NCBI GenBank assembly: GCA_902587515.1
Contig: CACILM010000005.1
Location: forward strand, 26,516 to 90,515
DNA: 64,000 bases
Source of the DNA: an uncultured Pelagibacteraceae bacterium
Lineage (GTDB): Bacteria; Pseudomonadota; Alphaproteobacteria; Pelagibacterales; Pelagibacteraceae
Direction of reading: 5' to 3'
The position numbers were made by a program, and so were the translations under genes. The notes beneath the pieces were generated by a model, which ran no database searches, had not been told where the DNA came from, and worked only from the letters and a program-made list of their open reading frames with translations. Below are positions 56,168-64,000 of the stretch, in pieces. Within the stretch, counting starts at the first letter, position 1. Every line of letters begins with the position of its first letter.

Positions 56168-57171
56168 TAGAGTATTTAGAAATTTTGGGACAAGAGGTTT
56201 ATAAAATAATTTTTTTACTTGTTCCAATTCTTGTATCCGTGGCTATGATTGTTTGGTTAGATAGAAGAGTTTGGGGCTTAGTTCAAAAAAGAAAAGGACC
56301 AAATGTTGTTGGACCTTTTGGACTTTTTCAAACTTTAGCTGACGCATTAAAGTATATTTTTAAAGAAATAATTATACCTGCTAGTGCTAATAAAGTAGTT
56401 TTCATTCTTGCACCTATCGTTACTATGACATTGGCCTTGGTCGCTTGGGCAGTTATTCCTATGAGTGAAGATTTAGTTTTAGCAAATATAAATGTTGGAA
56501 TTTTGTATTTGTTTGCAATTTCTTCTCTTGGAGTTTACGGCATTATCATGGGAGGATGGGCATCTAATTCAAAATACCCTTTCCTTGGAGCTATAAGATC
56601 TGCAGCGCAGATGGTTTCTTACGAGGTTTCGATAGGAATAATAATTATCAATGTTCTTTTGTGTGTAGGATCATTAAATCTAAACGATATAGTTATTGCA
56701 CAAAAAGAATTATGGTTTGTGATTCCACTTTTCCCTATGTTTGTAATTTTTTTTATATCTTCACTTGCAGAAACAAACAGACCACCTTTTGATTTGCCAG
56801 AAGCCGAAGCCGAGTTGGTGGCAGGCTATCAAACTGAATACTCAGGCATGATGTACGCAATGTTTTGGTTGGGAGAATACGCAAATATATTGTTAATGTG
56901 TGCTATGGGTTCTATACTTTTTCTTGGCGGTTGGTTGCCATTAATGGACATTTATCCACTTAATATAATTCCTGCTCCAATATGGATGATATTAAAAATT
57001 TTGTTTTTATTTTTATTATTTGCTCTGATCAAGGCAATTGTTCCAAGATATAGATATGATCAACTAATGAGATTGGGCTGGAAAATATTTTTACCGTTTT
57101 CATTAATTTATCTGGTGCTAACTGCAAGTTTTTTATTTTATTTTGACAAATTACCAAAGGTAAACATTTAA
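56164..57171 (+). CDS. nuoH: NADH-quinone oxidoreductase subunit H
   Basis: A 335-residue membrane subunit with about eight transmembrane segments. It connects the two arms and lines the quinone channel. Signature parts are [37 protein letters not shown] with the conserved acidic loop, and [16 protein letters not shown]. It overlaps nuoG by ATGA and nuoI by one base. Confidence 0.97.
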   Translation: MIEYLEILGQEVYKIIFLLVPILVSVAMIVWLDRRVWGLVQKRKGPNVVGPFGLFQTLADALKYIFKEIIIPASANKVVFILAPIVTMTLALVAWAVIPMSEDLVLANINVGILYLFAISSLGVYGIIMGGWASNSKYPFLGAIRSAAQMVSYEVSIGIIIINVLLCVGSLNLNDIVIAQKELWFVIPLFPMFVIFFISSLAETNRPPFDLPEAEAELVAGYQTEYSGMMYAMFWLGEYANILLMCAMGSILFLGGWLPLMDIYPLNIIPAPIWMILKILFLFLLFALIKAIVPRYRYDQLMRLGWKIFLPFSLIYLVLTASFLFYFDKLPKVNI

Positions 57172-57656
57172 TGAATTTCAGTAGGCTATTAAAAACTATA
57201 TTTCTGGTTGAGTTTATATCTGGTCTTTACATGGCAGTAAAAGAGTTATTTAGAAAATCTAAGACAATTAATTACCCTTTTGAAAAAGGCCCAATCAGTC
57301 CTCGAATGAGAGGAGAACATGCTTTAAGAAGATATCCCAACGGAGAAGAGAGATGTATAGCTTGTAAATTATGTGAAGCTGTTTGCCCTGCTCAAGCTAT
57401 TACTATTGAGTCCTCAGAGAGATCAGATGGAAGTAGAAAAACAACTCGTTACGATATTGATATGCTCAAATGTATTTATTGTGGACTTTGTCAAGAGTCG
57501 TGCCCAGTTGATGCAATTGTACAAGGACCAAACTTTGAATTTGCCACTGAAACAAGAGAAGAGCTTTATTACAATAAAGAAAAACTTTTAGAAAACGGAG
57601 ATAGATGGGAGTCTGTCCTGGCAAAAAATATCAAGTTGGATAAACCTTACAGATAG
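57171..57656 (+). CDS. nuoI: NADH-quinone oxidoreductase subunit I
   Basis: A 161-residue ferredoxin-like subunit with two 4Fe-4S motifs: [16 protein letters not shown] and [16 protein letters not shown]. The N-terminal amphipathic helix ([20 protein letters not shown]) docks on the membrane arm. [17 protein letters not shown] is the usual family linker. nuoJ begins at the next base after its stop. Confidence 0.97.
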   Translation: MNFSRLLKTIFLVEFISGLYMAVKELFRKSKTINYPFEKGPISPRMRGEHALRRYPNGEERCIACKLCEAVCPAQAITIESSERSDGSRKTTRYDIDMLKCIYCGLCQESCPVDAIVQGPNFEFATETREELYYNKEKLLENGDRWESVLAKNIKLDKPYR

Positions 57657-58283
57657 ATGATAATTCACACAATTTTTTTTTATTTTTTTTCCGTAATTGC
57701 TATTTTTTCATCTTTAATGGTAATAACTTCAAGAAGCACAATTAATTCAGTTTTCTTTTTAATTTTAGATTTTATTTCAGTTGGGTGCCTATTTATTATG
57801 GTTGGAGCTGAATTTTTAGGAATGATATTATTAATTGTTTATGTAGGCGCAGTTGCAGTATTATTCTTATTTGTCGTGATGATGTTGAACGTTGCAGAGC
57901 AAAAACAATCATGGTTTATAGGTAAAAAGTCAACCCATATTCCAACAGGCTTAATTGTGAGTGTATTAATTTTATTGGAATTGTTAGTTGTAGTGGGAGG
58001 GTGGAAGTACAAAGAGGATTTAATGTCAAGCAGCACATTACTTCTATCGAACATTTCAAATACTCATCAACTAGGTCTAGTTATGTACACTGACTATATC
58101 TTATATTTTCAGTTGGCTGGAATAGTACTTCTATTGGCGATGATTGGAGCTATTCTTTTAACTTTTCGAGAGAGAATAGGCGTAAAAAAACAGAGTTATC
58201 TAAAACAAATTTCAAGGAGTCCATCAAATGCAGTTGAGTTAATAGAGGTCAAATCTAACCAAGGAGTTAAGATAGATGACTGA
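57657..58283 (+). CDS. nuoJ: NADH-quinone oxidoreductase subunit J
   Basis: A 208-residue membrane subunit with five hydrophobic segments. The helix [20 protein letters not shown] is the conserved bent helix involved in coupling. It overlaps nuoK by 8 nt. Confidence 0.94.
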   Translation: MIIHTIFFYFFSVIAIFSSLMVITSRSTINSVFFLILDFISVGCLFIMVGAEFLGMILLIVYVGAVAVLFLFVVMMLNVAEQKQSWFIGKKSTHIPTGLIVSVLILLELLVVVGGWKYKEDLMSSSTLLLSNISNTHQLGLVMYTDYILYFQLAGIVLLLAMIGAILLTFRERIGVKKQSYLKQISRSPSNAVELIEVKSNQGVKIDD

Positions 58284-58587
58284 AATTGGTTTAGGTCATT
58301 ACTTATCGTTAGGTGCAATAATTTTTTTCTTAGGAGTAATTGGAATTTTTTTAAATAGAAAAAATATTATAGTTATTTTGATGTCTATTGAGCTGATTCT
58401 GCTTGCCGTAAATATTAATTTAATATCTTTTTCAATTTTTTCTGGTGACATTTTAGGTCAAATTTTTACAATGCTTATCCTAACAGTTGCAGCTGCAGAG
58501 GCAGCGATAGGTCTGGCTATTATTGTAGTTTATTATAGGAATAGAGGCTCTATTAGAGTTGAAGATATTCATGGAATGAAAGGCTAG
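58276..58587 (+). CDS. nuoK: NADH-quinone oxidoreductase subunit K
   Basis: A 103-residue membrane subunit with three helices. Conserved glutamates for proton transfer lie in [14 protein letters not shown] and [11 protein letters not shown]. It starts with [15 protein letters not shown], typical of the family. nuoL begins at the next base. Confidence 0.96.
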   Translation: MTEIGLGHYLSLGAIIFFLGVIGIFLNRKNIIVILMSIELILLAVNINLISFSIFSGDILGQIFTMLILTVAAAEAAIGLAIIVVYYRNRGSIRVEDIHGMKG

Positions 58588-60495
58588 ATGGAATACGCGA
58601 TATTGTTTTTACCATTAATTGGTTCTATTTTCGGGTATTTGGGTAGGTCCATTACAAAATATTTTGCTGAAATCTCTACAAGTTTATTCGTCAGTATCTC
58701 AGCGGTGCTTTCTATCTTTGTCTTTTGGAATGGAATTCAGAACGATAGCTATGGAAATTATAAAATTTTTGAATGGATAAGTTCTGGTGGGTTCACAGCA
58801 AACTGGTCAATTAAAATTGATCCACTAAGTTCGGTGATGCTAGTAGTTGTTACTTTTGTATCAGCATTAGTTCATATTTATTCAATTGGATATATGAGTC
58901 ACGATCCTCACAAACCAAGGTTTATGTCTTATTTATCATTATTTACTTTTTCAATGTTAGCTTTAGTTGTATCAGACAACTTTTTACAACTTTTTTTTGG
59001 ATGGGAGGGCGTTGGATTATGTTCTTATCTATTAATAGGTTTTTGGTATAAAAAAGAGACAGCAAATAATGCGGCTATAAAAGCATTTATCGTTAACAGA
59101 ATTGGAGATTTTGGTTTAGCAATTGCAATATTTTTAATATTTTTCTTTTTTGGCACCATAAATTTTGAAGAAATCTTCCAGGCAACGAGTCAGTTAGCTG
59201 AAAAAAAAATAATTTTTTTTGGCTTTGAGGCAAACTTAATAACATTAATATGTGTTTTTCTTTTTATTGGAGCGATGGGAAAATCTGCTCAATTTTTACT
59301 GCATACCTGGCTACCAGACGCAATGGAGGGACCGACACCAGTTTCAGCCTTAATTCATGCCGCAACAATGGTAACCGCTGGGGTTTTTCTTGTAGTTAGA
59401 TGTTCGCCAATATTTGAATATTCTCAATATGCTTTAAATCTGGTTACAGTTGTAGGAATGATAACTGCGATATTTGCTGCATCAGTTGCTCTTGTACAGA
59501 ATGATATTAAAAAAATAGTTGCCTACTCAACCTGCAGCCAATTAGGGTACATGTTTTTTGCAGCAGGGGTTGGAGCCTACCATGTTGCTATGTTCCATCT
59601 ATTTACACATGCTTTTTTTAAAGCATTATTGTTTTTAGGTGCTGGTTCAGTAATACACGCATTTAAAGAAGAACAGGATATTAGAAACATGGGTGGTGTA
59701 AGAAAAAAACTTCCATATACTTACACTTTTATGTTGCTGGGAACTCTAGCATTAACAGGGTTTCCTTTTTTATCAGGATTTTACTCAAAAGATGCAATCA
59801 TTGAATTTGCATATCTAAAAAATTCTACTTTAGGAAATTACGCAGCTTCAATTGGTATCTTTACAGCTTTCTTAACATCAATTTACTCATGGAGGTTATT
59901 TTTCAAAGCATTTCATGGACCTTATAATAATAAAAAAATTCCTATAGAAGAAACTCATGAGTCATCGTTAGTGATGTTAATCCCTTTAGTATTTTTAGGC
60001 ATCGGAGCAATATTTTCTGGCTTTCTTTTTAAGACCACTTTTATCGGTCATTACAGTAATGAGTTTTGGCAAGAGTCAATATTTTTTTTAAATGAGATAA
60101 AACATGAATCTATACCATTATGGTTTTTATTAATGACTCCTATCTTAGTTCTAATATCAATACCTATCTCATTTTATTTATATATTTCAAATACTAAAAT
60201 TCTGGAAGATTTTAAGAACACAAATATGCCTTTATACAAATTTTTATTAAATAAGTGGTACATAGATGAATTTTATGAAAAAGTTTTTGTTAATCCTGCA
60301 AAGAAACTAGGCTCATTTTTTTGGAAAAAAGGAGATGTGGGCTTAATAGATAAGTTTGGCCCCGATGGCATTTCAAAATTAGTTAAAGTAATTTCTAATA
60401 AAACTGCACGCCTCCAAACAGGATTTATTTATGATTATGCATTTGTGATGCTTTTAGGTTTATCAATTTTACTAACTTACCTGATTTTAAAATAA
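58588..60495 (+). CDS. nuoL: NADH-quinone oxidoreductase subunit L
   Basis: This 635-residue antiporter-like proton-pumping subunit shows FGWEGVGLCSYLLIGFW with the key Glu, GKSAQFLLHTWLPDAMEG with the key Lys, and HLFTHAFFKALLFLGAGS. About 15 transmembrane segments are followed by a long lateral helix near the C-terminus (about 535-600). Length is normal. Confidence 0.97.
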   Translation: MEYAILFLPLIGSIFGYLGRSITKYFAEISTSLFVSISAVLSIFVFWNGIQNDSYGNYKIFEWISSGGFTANWSIKIDPLSSVMLVVVTFVSALVHIYSIGYMSHDPHKPRFMSYLSLFTFSMLALVVSDNFLQLFFGWEGVGLCSYLLIGFWYKKETANNAAIKAFIVNRIGDFGLAIAIFLIFFFFGTINFEEIFQATSQLAEKKIIFFGFEANLITLICVFLFIGAMGKSAQFLLHTWLPDAMEGPTPVSALIHAATMVTAGVFLVVRCSPIFEYSQYALNLVTVVGMITAIFAASVALVQNDIKKIVAYSTCSQLGYMFFAAGVGAYHVAMFHLFTHAFFKALLFLGAGSVIHAFKEEQDIRNMGGVRKKLPYTYTFMLLGTLALTGFPFLSGFYSKDAIIEFAYLKNSTLGNYAASIGIFTAFLTSIYSWRLFFKAFHGPYNNKKIPIEETHESSLVMLIPLVFLGIGAIFSGFLFKTTFIGHYSNEFWQESIFFLNEIKHESIPLWFLLMTPILVLISIPISFYLYISNTKILEDFKNTNMPLYKFLLNKWYIDEFYEKVFVNPAKKLGSFFWKKGDVGLIDKFGPDGISKLVKVISNKTARLQTGFIYDYAFVMLLGLSILLTYLILK

Positions 60496-60496
60496 A

Positions 60497-61975
60497 ATGG
60501 ACTTTCCAATATTATCGACTTTAATTTTTTTACCTTTAATTAGTTCTTTCTTTATCTTTTTATCCAAAGATAAAACTACAAATTTAAGTTCAATCTCTAT
60601 TTCTTTATTTAGTAGTGTTGCTACTTTTTTTCTCTCATTATTTTTGTGGTATTCTTTAGATATAAGTACTTCTGAATTCCAGTTTGTAGAAGAAAAATCT
60701 TGGATAAATAATTATATAAAATTTAAACTAGGTGTTGATGGTATATCAATACTCTTTATAGTTTTGACAACTTTTATCACTCCAATTTGTATCATTTCTT
60801 GTATTAATAGCGTTAAAGTAAGAGTTAAAGAATTTTTAATAGCTATTTTAATTTTAGAAACATTCATGATTGGTGTTTTTTGCTCACTCGATCTTGTAAT
60901 TTTTTATTTGTTTTTTGAGGCGGGTTTAATACCAATGTTTTTAATTATAGGAGTTTGGGGCGGTCCAAGAAGAGTCTATTCTGCCTTTAAATTTTTTCTC
61001 TTTACTCTACTTGGCTCAGTTTTAATGCTTGTGGCTATAATAGTTATCTATTGGTTAACAGGCACTACAGACATAACCCAGATATACGAAATTCAAATTC
61101 CAAAAGAGTATCAAAATATACTGTGGCTAGCTTTTTTAAGTTCTTTTGCAGTAAAAATGCCTATGTGGCCAGTGCATACTTGGTTACCTGACGCGCATGT
61201 AGAGGCGCCAACAGCAGGTTCTGTGATTCTTGCAGCGATATTACTGAAAATGGCTGGATATGGTTTTTTGAGATTTTCAATACCAATGTTTCCTTTAGCA
61301 TCAGAATATTTTACTCCTCTTATATATACTTTAAGCATAATAGCTATTATTTACACATCTTTAGTAGCACTAATGCAGGACGATATGAAAAAATTAATTG
61401 CCTATTCCTCTGTAGCTCACATGGGTTATGTCACTTTAGGAATTTTTACGTTAACAAAACAAGGTATAGAGGGGAGCATTTATCAAATGATTAGTCATGG
61501 TATGATATCTGCGGCATTATTCTTGTGTGTTGGTGTAGTCTATGATCGTTTACATTCGAGAAAGATTAGCACTTATGGAGGACTAGTAAATTATGTTCCA
61601 AAGTACTCTTTTTTATTTTTAATATTTGCCCTAGCAGCTTTAGGGCTACCTGGTACCTCAGGATTTTTAGGAGAATTTCTTGTCTTGGCAGGTACATTTC
61701 AAAAAAGCTTCTTAGCAGCTATGCTAGCAACATTTGGTGTAGTTTTAGGTGCCGCCTATATGCTTTGGCTTACAAAAAGAGTTATTTTTGGTGTTACAAA
61801 TAATTCAGAAGTTAAAAAAATTAATGACATCAATAAATCCGAAGTCGTCATGCTAGTAACTTTAGCTTTTTTTATATTGTTTTTTGGTTTCTATCCTCTT
61901 CCATTAATGGAAACTTTTAATGTTTCGGTGAATAGTTTAATTAATAATTACGAAACAGCATTAATTACAAATTAA
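60497..61975 (+). CDS. nuoM: NADH-quinone oxidoreductase subunit M
   Basis: A 492-residue antiporter-like subunit with about 14 transmembrane segments. YLFFEAGLIPMFLIIGVWGG carries the conserved Glu, FAVKMPMWPVHTWLPDAHVE the conserved Lys, and YSSVAHMGYVTLGIF is a family marker. One base separates it from nuoL. Confidence 0.97.
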   Translation: MDFPILSTLIFLPLISSFFIFLSKDKTTNLSSISISLFSSVATFFLSLFLWYSLDISTSEFQFVEEKSWINNYIKFKLGVDGISILFIVLTTFITPICIISCINSVKVRVKEFLIAILILETFMIGVFCSLDLVIFYLFFEAGLIPMFLIIGVWGGPRRVYSAFKFFLFTLLGSVLMLVAIIVIYWLTGTTDITQIYEIQIPKEYQNILWLAFLSSFAVKMPMWPVHTWLPDAHVEAPTAGSVILAAILLKMAGYGFLRFSIPMFPLASEYFTPLIYTLSIIAIIYTSLVALMQDDMKKLIAYSSVAHMGYVTLGIFTLTKQGIEGSIYQMISHGMISAALFLCVGVVYDRLHSRKISTYGGLVNYVPKYSFLFLIFALAALGLPGTSGFLGEFLVLAGTFQKSFLAAMLATFGVVLGAAYMLWLTKRVIFGVTNNSEVKKINDINKSEVVMLVTLAFFILFFGFYPLPLMETFNVSVNSLINNYETALITN

Positions 61976-61977
61976 TC

Positions 61978-63393
61978 ATGATAAATAATTTACATATAAT
62001 GTTTCCGGAGATCTTTTTATCTTTGTCAATTTTTTCTATTCTAATGGTTGGTGTCTTCATTAAAAAGAGTTTTAACCTAATATTTAATCTTACATCGTTA
62101 ATTATAATTATTACAATTTCAATTATTTTAGCAAATCCTAATAATGAAGAAAGAATATTTTTAGATACTTTTATAAGAAATCCTTTTTCAAACTATTTCA
62201 AAATTTTAATTCTTTTGTCTACATTTTTTGTTCTTAATTCTTCTAAAAACTTTATAATTGATAATAAATTAGATAAGTTCGAGTACCCTATAATTATTCT
62301 GTTGTCGATTTTAGGAATGTTTTTTATGGTAAGTTCTAATGACTTAATACTTTTTTATTTAGGATTAGAATTACAATCCTTATCACTTTATATTCTAGCA
62401 TCAATTGACAGAGACAATTTGAGATCAACAGAATCAGGCATAAAGTATTTTGTTTTAAGTGCGCTATCTTCAGGTTTATTATTATACGGATGTTCATTAT
62501 TATATGGATTTACAGGTTCAACAAATTTTGAATTAATTGCTGATCAACTTAATAAAGAAAATACAGGTGCAGTTTTCGCAATGGTGTTTATATTAGTAGG
62601 TCTTGCATTTAAAATTTCAGCAGTTCCATTTCACATGTGGACACCGGATGTTTATGAAGGAGCACCAACATCAATTACAAGCTACTTTGCTGTTGTTCCA
62701 AAAGTCACTGGTCTTGCATTATTAATAAAATTTATGTTTGTTCCTTTTTCAAATATCTTATTAGAATGGCAAACAATTATAATTTTTATATCTATTGCAT
62801 CTATGATTTTAGGAGCAGTAGCAGCAATGATTCAAAAAAATTTTAAAAGACTTTTGGCTTATAGTTCAATTGGCCATATTGGTTATGCACTTGCCGGAGT
62901 TGCTACTGGGGCTATATCAGGTTATCAAAGTGCAATAGTTTACATATCAATTTATGTAATTATGAATATTGGGGCGTTCTCTTGTTTATATTTTTTAAAG
63001 AAGGATGGACAATATAAAGAAAATATTTCTGATTTGTCTGGAATATCAAAAAAACACCCTCTTCTAGCTATTTCATTATTGATAATCTTGTTTTCGCTAG
63101 CTGGAGTTCCACCTTTAGGAGGATTTTTTGCAAAATTTTATGTTTTTGTCGCTGTATTAGAAAAAGAAATGTACGCTTTAGCAATTATAGGTTTAATTAC
63201 TACAGTTATGTCAGCATTTTATTATCTTAAAATCATTAAGACTATTTATTTCGATGATAGCATTATCACATTTGAGCCAACAAAAAACAGAGCCGCTCAG
63301 GTTTCTGTTTTTGCTAGTTGTACAATTCTAATTACATTTTTTTTGTATCCTTCAATTTTGAATAATTTAGTAAATACATTATTCGTTAGTTAA
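61978..63393 (+). CDS. nuoN: NADH-quinone oxidoreductase subunit N
   Basis: A 471-residue antiporter-like subunit, the last of the complex. LFYLGLELQSLSLYILAS, FKISAVPFHMWTPDVYEGAP and YSSIGHIGYALAGVATG match the family. The birA start overlaps its last base, so biotin ligase is produced from the same message. Confidence 0.96.
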   Translation: MINNLHIMFPEIFLSLSIFSILMVGVFIKKSFNLIFNLTSLIIIITISIILANPNNEERIFLDTFIRNPFSNYFKILILLSTFFVLNSSKNFIIDNKLDKFEYPIIILLSILGMFFMVSSNDLILFYLGLELQSLSLYILASIDRDNLRSTESGIKYFVLSALSSGLLLYGCSLLYGFTGSTNFELIADQLNKENTGAVFAMVFILVGLAFKISAVPFHMWTPDVYEGAPTSITSYFAVVPKVTGLALLIKFMFVPFSNILLEWQTIIIFISIASMILGAVAAMIQKNFKRLLAYSSIGHIGYALAGVATGAISGYQSAIVYISIYVIMNIGAFSCLYFLKKDGQYKENISDLSGISKKHPLLAISLLIILFSLAGVPPLGGFFAKFYVFVAVLEKEMYALAIIGLITTVMSAFYYLKIIKTIYFDDSIITFEPTKNRAAQVSVFASCTILITFFLYPSILNNLVNTLFVS

Positions 63394-63956
63394 TGAAGAT
63401 TAATGTAATTAAGTATAAAAAAGTAAAAAGCACAAACAATATTGCTTTAAAACTAATCAAAAAAAATATCACAAAACCAACTCTAGTTACGACTGAAAAA
63501 CAAACTAATGGAAGAGGTAGAGTAGGAAAAAAATGGATTTCAAAAAAAGGAAATCTTTTTATATCCTTATTTTTTAAATTTGATCGCAAAAAGATTAATT
63601 TTAAACAATTTGCAATTTTAAATGCATTTTTGTTAAAAAAAGTATTATCAAAAATAATTCCAAAAAAAATTAAGATAAAATGGCCAAATGATTTGTTAAT
63701 AGATCAAAGAAAATTTTGTGGAATTTTACAAGAAGTAATAAGATTTAATGATTTTGATTATCTGATTGTTGGAATAGGTTTAAATACTAATATAGCTCCG
63801 CAAAACAAAGGCTTTTATTCAACTAGTTTAAAAAATATATTAAATACAAAAATTAGCAATCGAAAAGTTTTGAAAAATATAATAATTGCATATGAACAAT
63901 TTTTAAAGGAAAAAAATAAATTAACATTTTCAGACATGAAAAAAAAATACAAGTAA
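63393..63956 (+). CDS. birA: Biotin-[acetyl-CoA-carboxylase] ligase BirA, compact form
   Basis: BirA activates biotin and attaches it to AccB. This 187-residue version contains only the catalytic domain: TNGRGRVGKKWISKKGNLF (biotinyl-AMP binding), KIKWPNDLLIDQRKFCGIL with the catalytic Lys, and DYLIVGIGLNTNI. It lacks the N-terminal DNA-binding domain of E. coli BirA, so it cannot act as the same type of repressor. The small C-terminal domain of most bacterial ligases also seems to be missing. The order nuoN-birA-coaX is common in alphaproteobacteria. Confidence 0.92.
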   Translation: MKINVIKYKKVKSTNNIALKLIKKNITKPTLVTTEKQTNGRGRVGKKWISKKGNLFISLFFKFDRKKINFKQFAILNAFLLKKVLSKIIPKKIKIKWPNDLLIDQRKFCGILQEVIRFNDFDYLIVGIGLNTNIAPQNKGFYSTSLKNILNTKISNRKVLKNIIIAYEQFLKEKNKLTFSDMKKKYK

Positions 63957-63961
63957 TTGAA

Positions 63962-64000
63962 ATGAATTATATAATAGGTGATATAGGAAATACATCGACA
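63962..64000 (+). CDS. coaX: Type III pantothenate kinase CoaX, 5' end only
   Basis: The window ends 13 codons into this gene. They read MNYIIGDIGNTST; the DIGNTST segment matches the conserved phosphate-binding DxGNT motif at the start of CoaX, the first enzyme of coenzyme A synthesis. It starts 5 nt after birA. The position after birA downstream of nuo supports the call; the rest of the gene is outside the window. Confidence 0.75.
   Translation, partial: MNYIIGDIGNTST

Overview
The window looks like a chromosome segment of a SAR11-type marine alphaproteobacterium (Candidatus Pelagibacter or a close relative). The DNA is very AT-rich. Proteins are heavily biased to Lys, Asn and Ile, genes abut or overlap almost everywhere, and several gene blocks follow alphaproteobacterial order (lptF-lptG-lptD-surA-pdxA-rsmA divergent from pepA; NDUFA12-DUF2155 facing accC-accB-aroQ; iscR-suf; tig-clpP-clpX-lon; tRNA-Val, tRNA-Asp, then the nuo operon, birA and coaX). 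The taxonomic call is an inference from these features; no database search was possible.

Layout. 1-6.6 kb (minus): outer-membrane biogenesis genes lptF, lptG, lptD and surA, then pdxA and the start of rsmA. 6.7-10.1 kb: pepA-ndk facing purM-purN. 10.1-13.6 kb: a DUF2066-type protein, the DnaA-related hda, and aspS. 13.6-17.6 kb: an orphan domain resembling the C-terminal part of class II ribonucleotide reductase, an NDUFA12-like complex I accessory protein, a DUF2155 protein, then accC-accB-aroQ on the minus strand. 17.6-29.3 kb: thiS-thiG, a small RNase E/G, penicillin-binding protein 1A, prfB with a programmed +1 frameshift, an AsmA/YhdP-like protein, tyrS, anmK and an alpha/beta hydrolase. 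29.4-35.5 kb: iscR and the Fe-S assembly operon sufB-C-D-S-U-T-A behind a palindromic operator. 35.5-39.1 kb: glnA, an EamA transporter, a WecA/MraY-family sugar-phosphate transferase and tRNA-Leu. 39.1-44.9 kb: tig, clpP, clpX and lon. 44.9-48.9 kb: a small accessory insert holding a GT17-like glycosyltransferase, an 850-residue epimerase-cupin-methyltransferase fusion and a zinc-ribbon membrane protein. 49.0-49.4 kb: tRNA-Val, a degenerate tRNA-Asp-like fragment and tRNA-Asp. 49.5-64 kb: a complete 14-gene nuo operon, birA and the start of coaX.

The genes serve core functions: envelope assembly, protein quality control, Fe-S cluster supply, and respiration by complex I, whose subunits carry many of the Fe-S clusters that the suf operon would supply. 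BirA would biotinylate the AccB encoded in the same window. The parts that stand out are the three-domain sugar enzyme fusion with its glycosyltransferase neighbour, the prfB recoding site, a heat-shock-like promoter at lon, a stem that could mask the glnA ribosome binding site, the orphan ribonucleotide reductase domain, an RNase E/G that lacks the zinc-link cysteines, and the shared or overlapping stop codons at nearly every convergent gene junction.

No gene-free stretch exceeds 300 bases. The longest are the 181 nt between tRNA-Val and tRNA-Asp and the 165 nt between tRNA-Asp and nuoA. I saw no CRISPR array, insertion sequence, prophage or rRNA gene.
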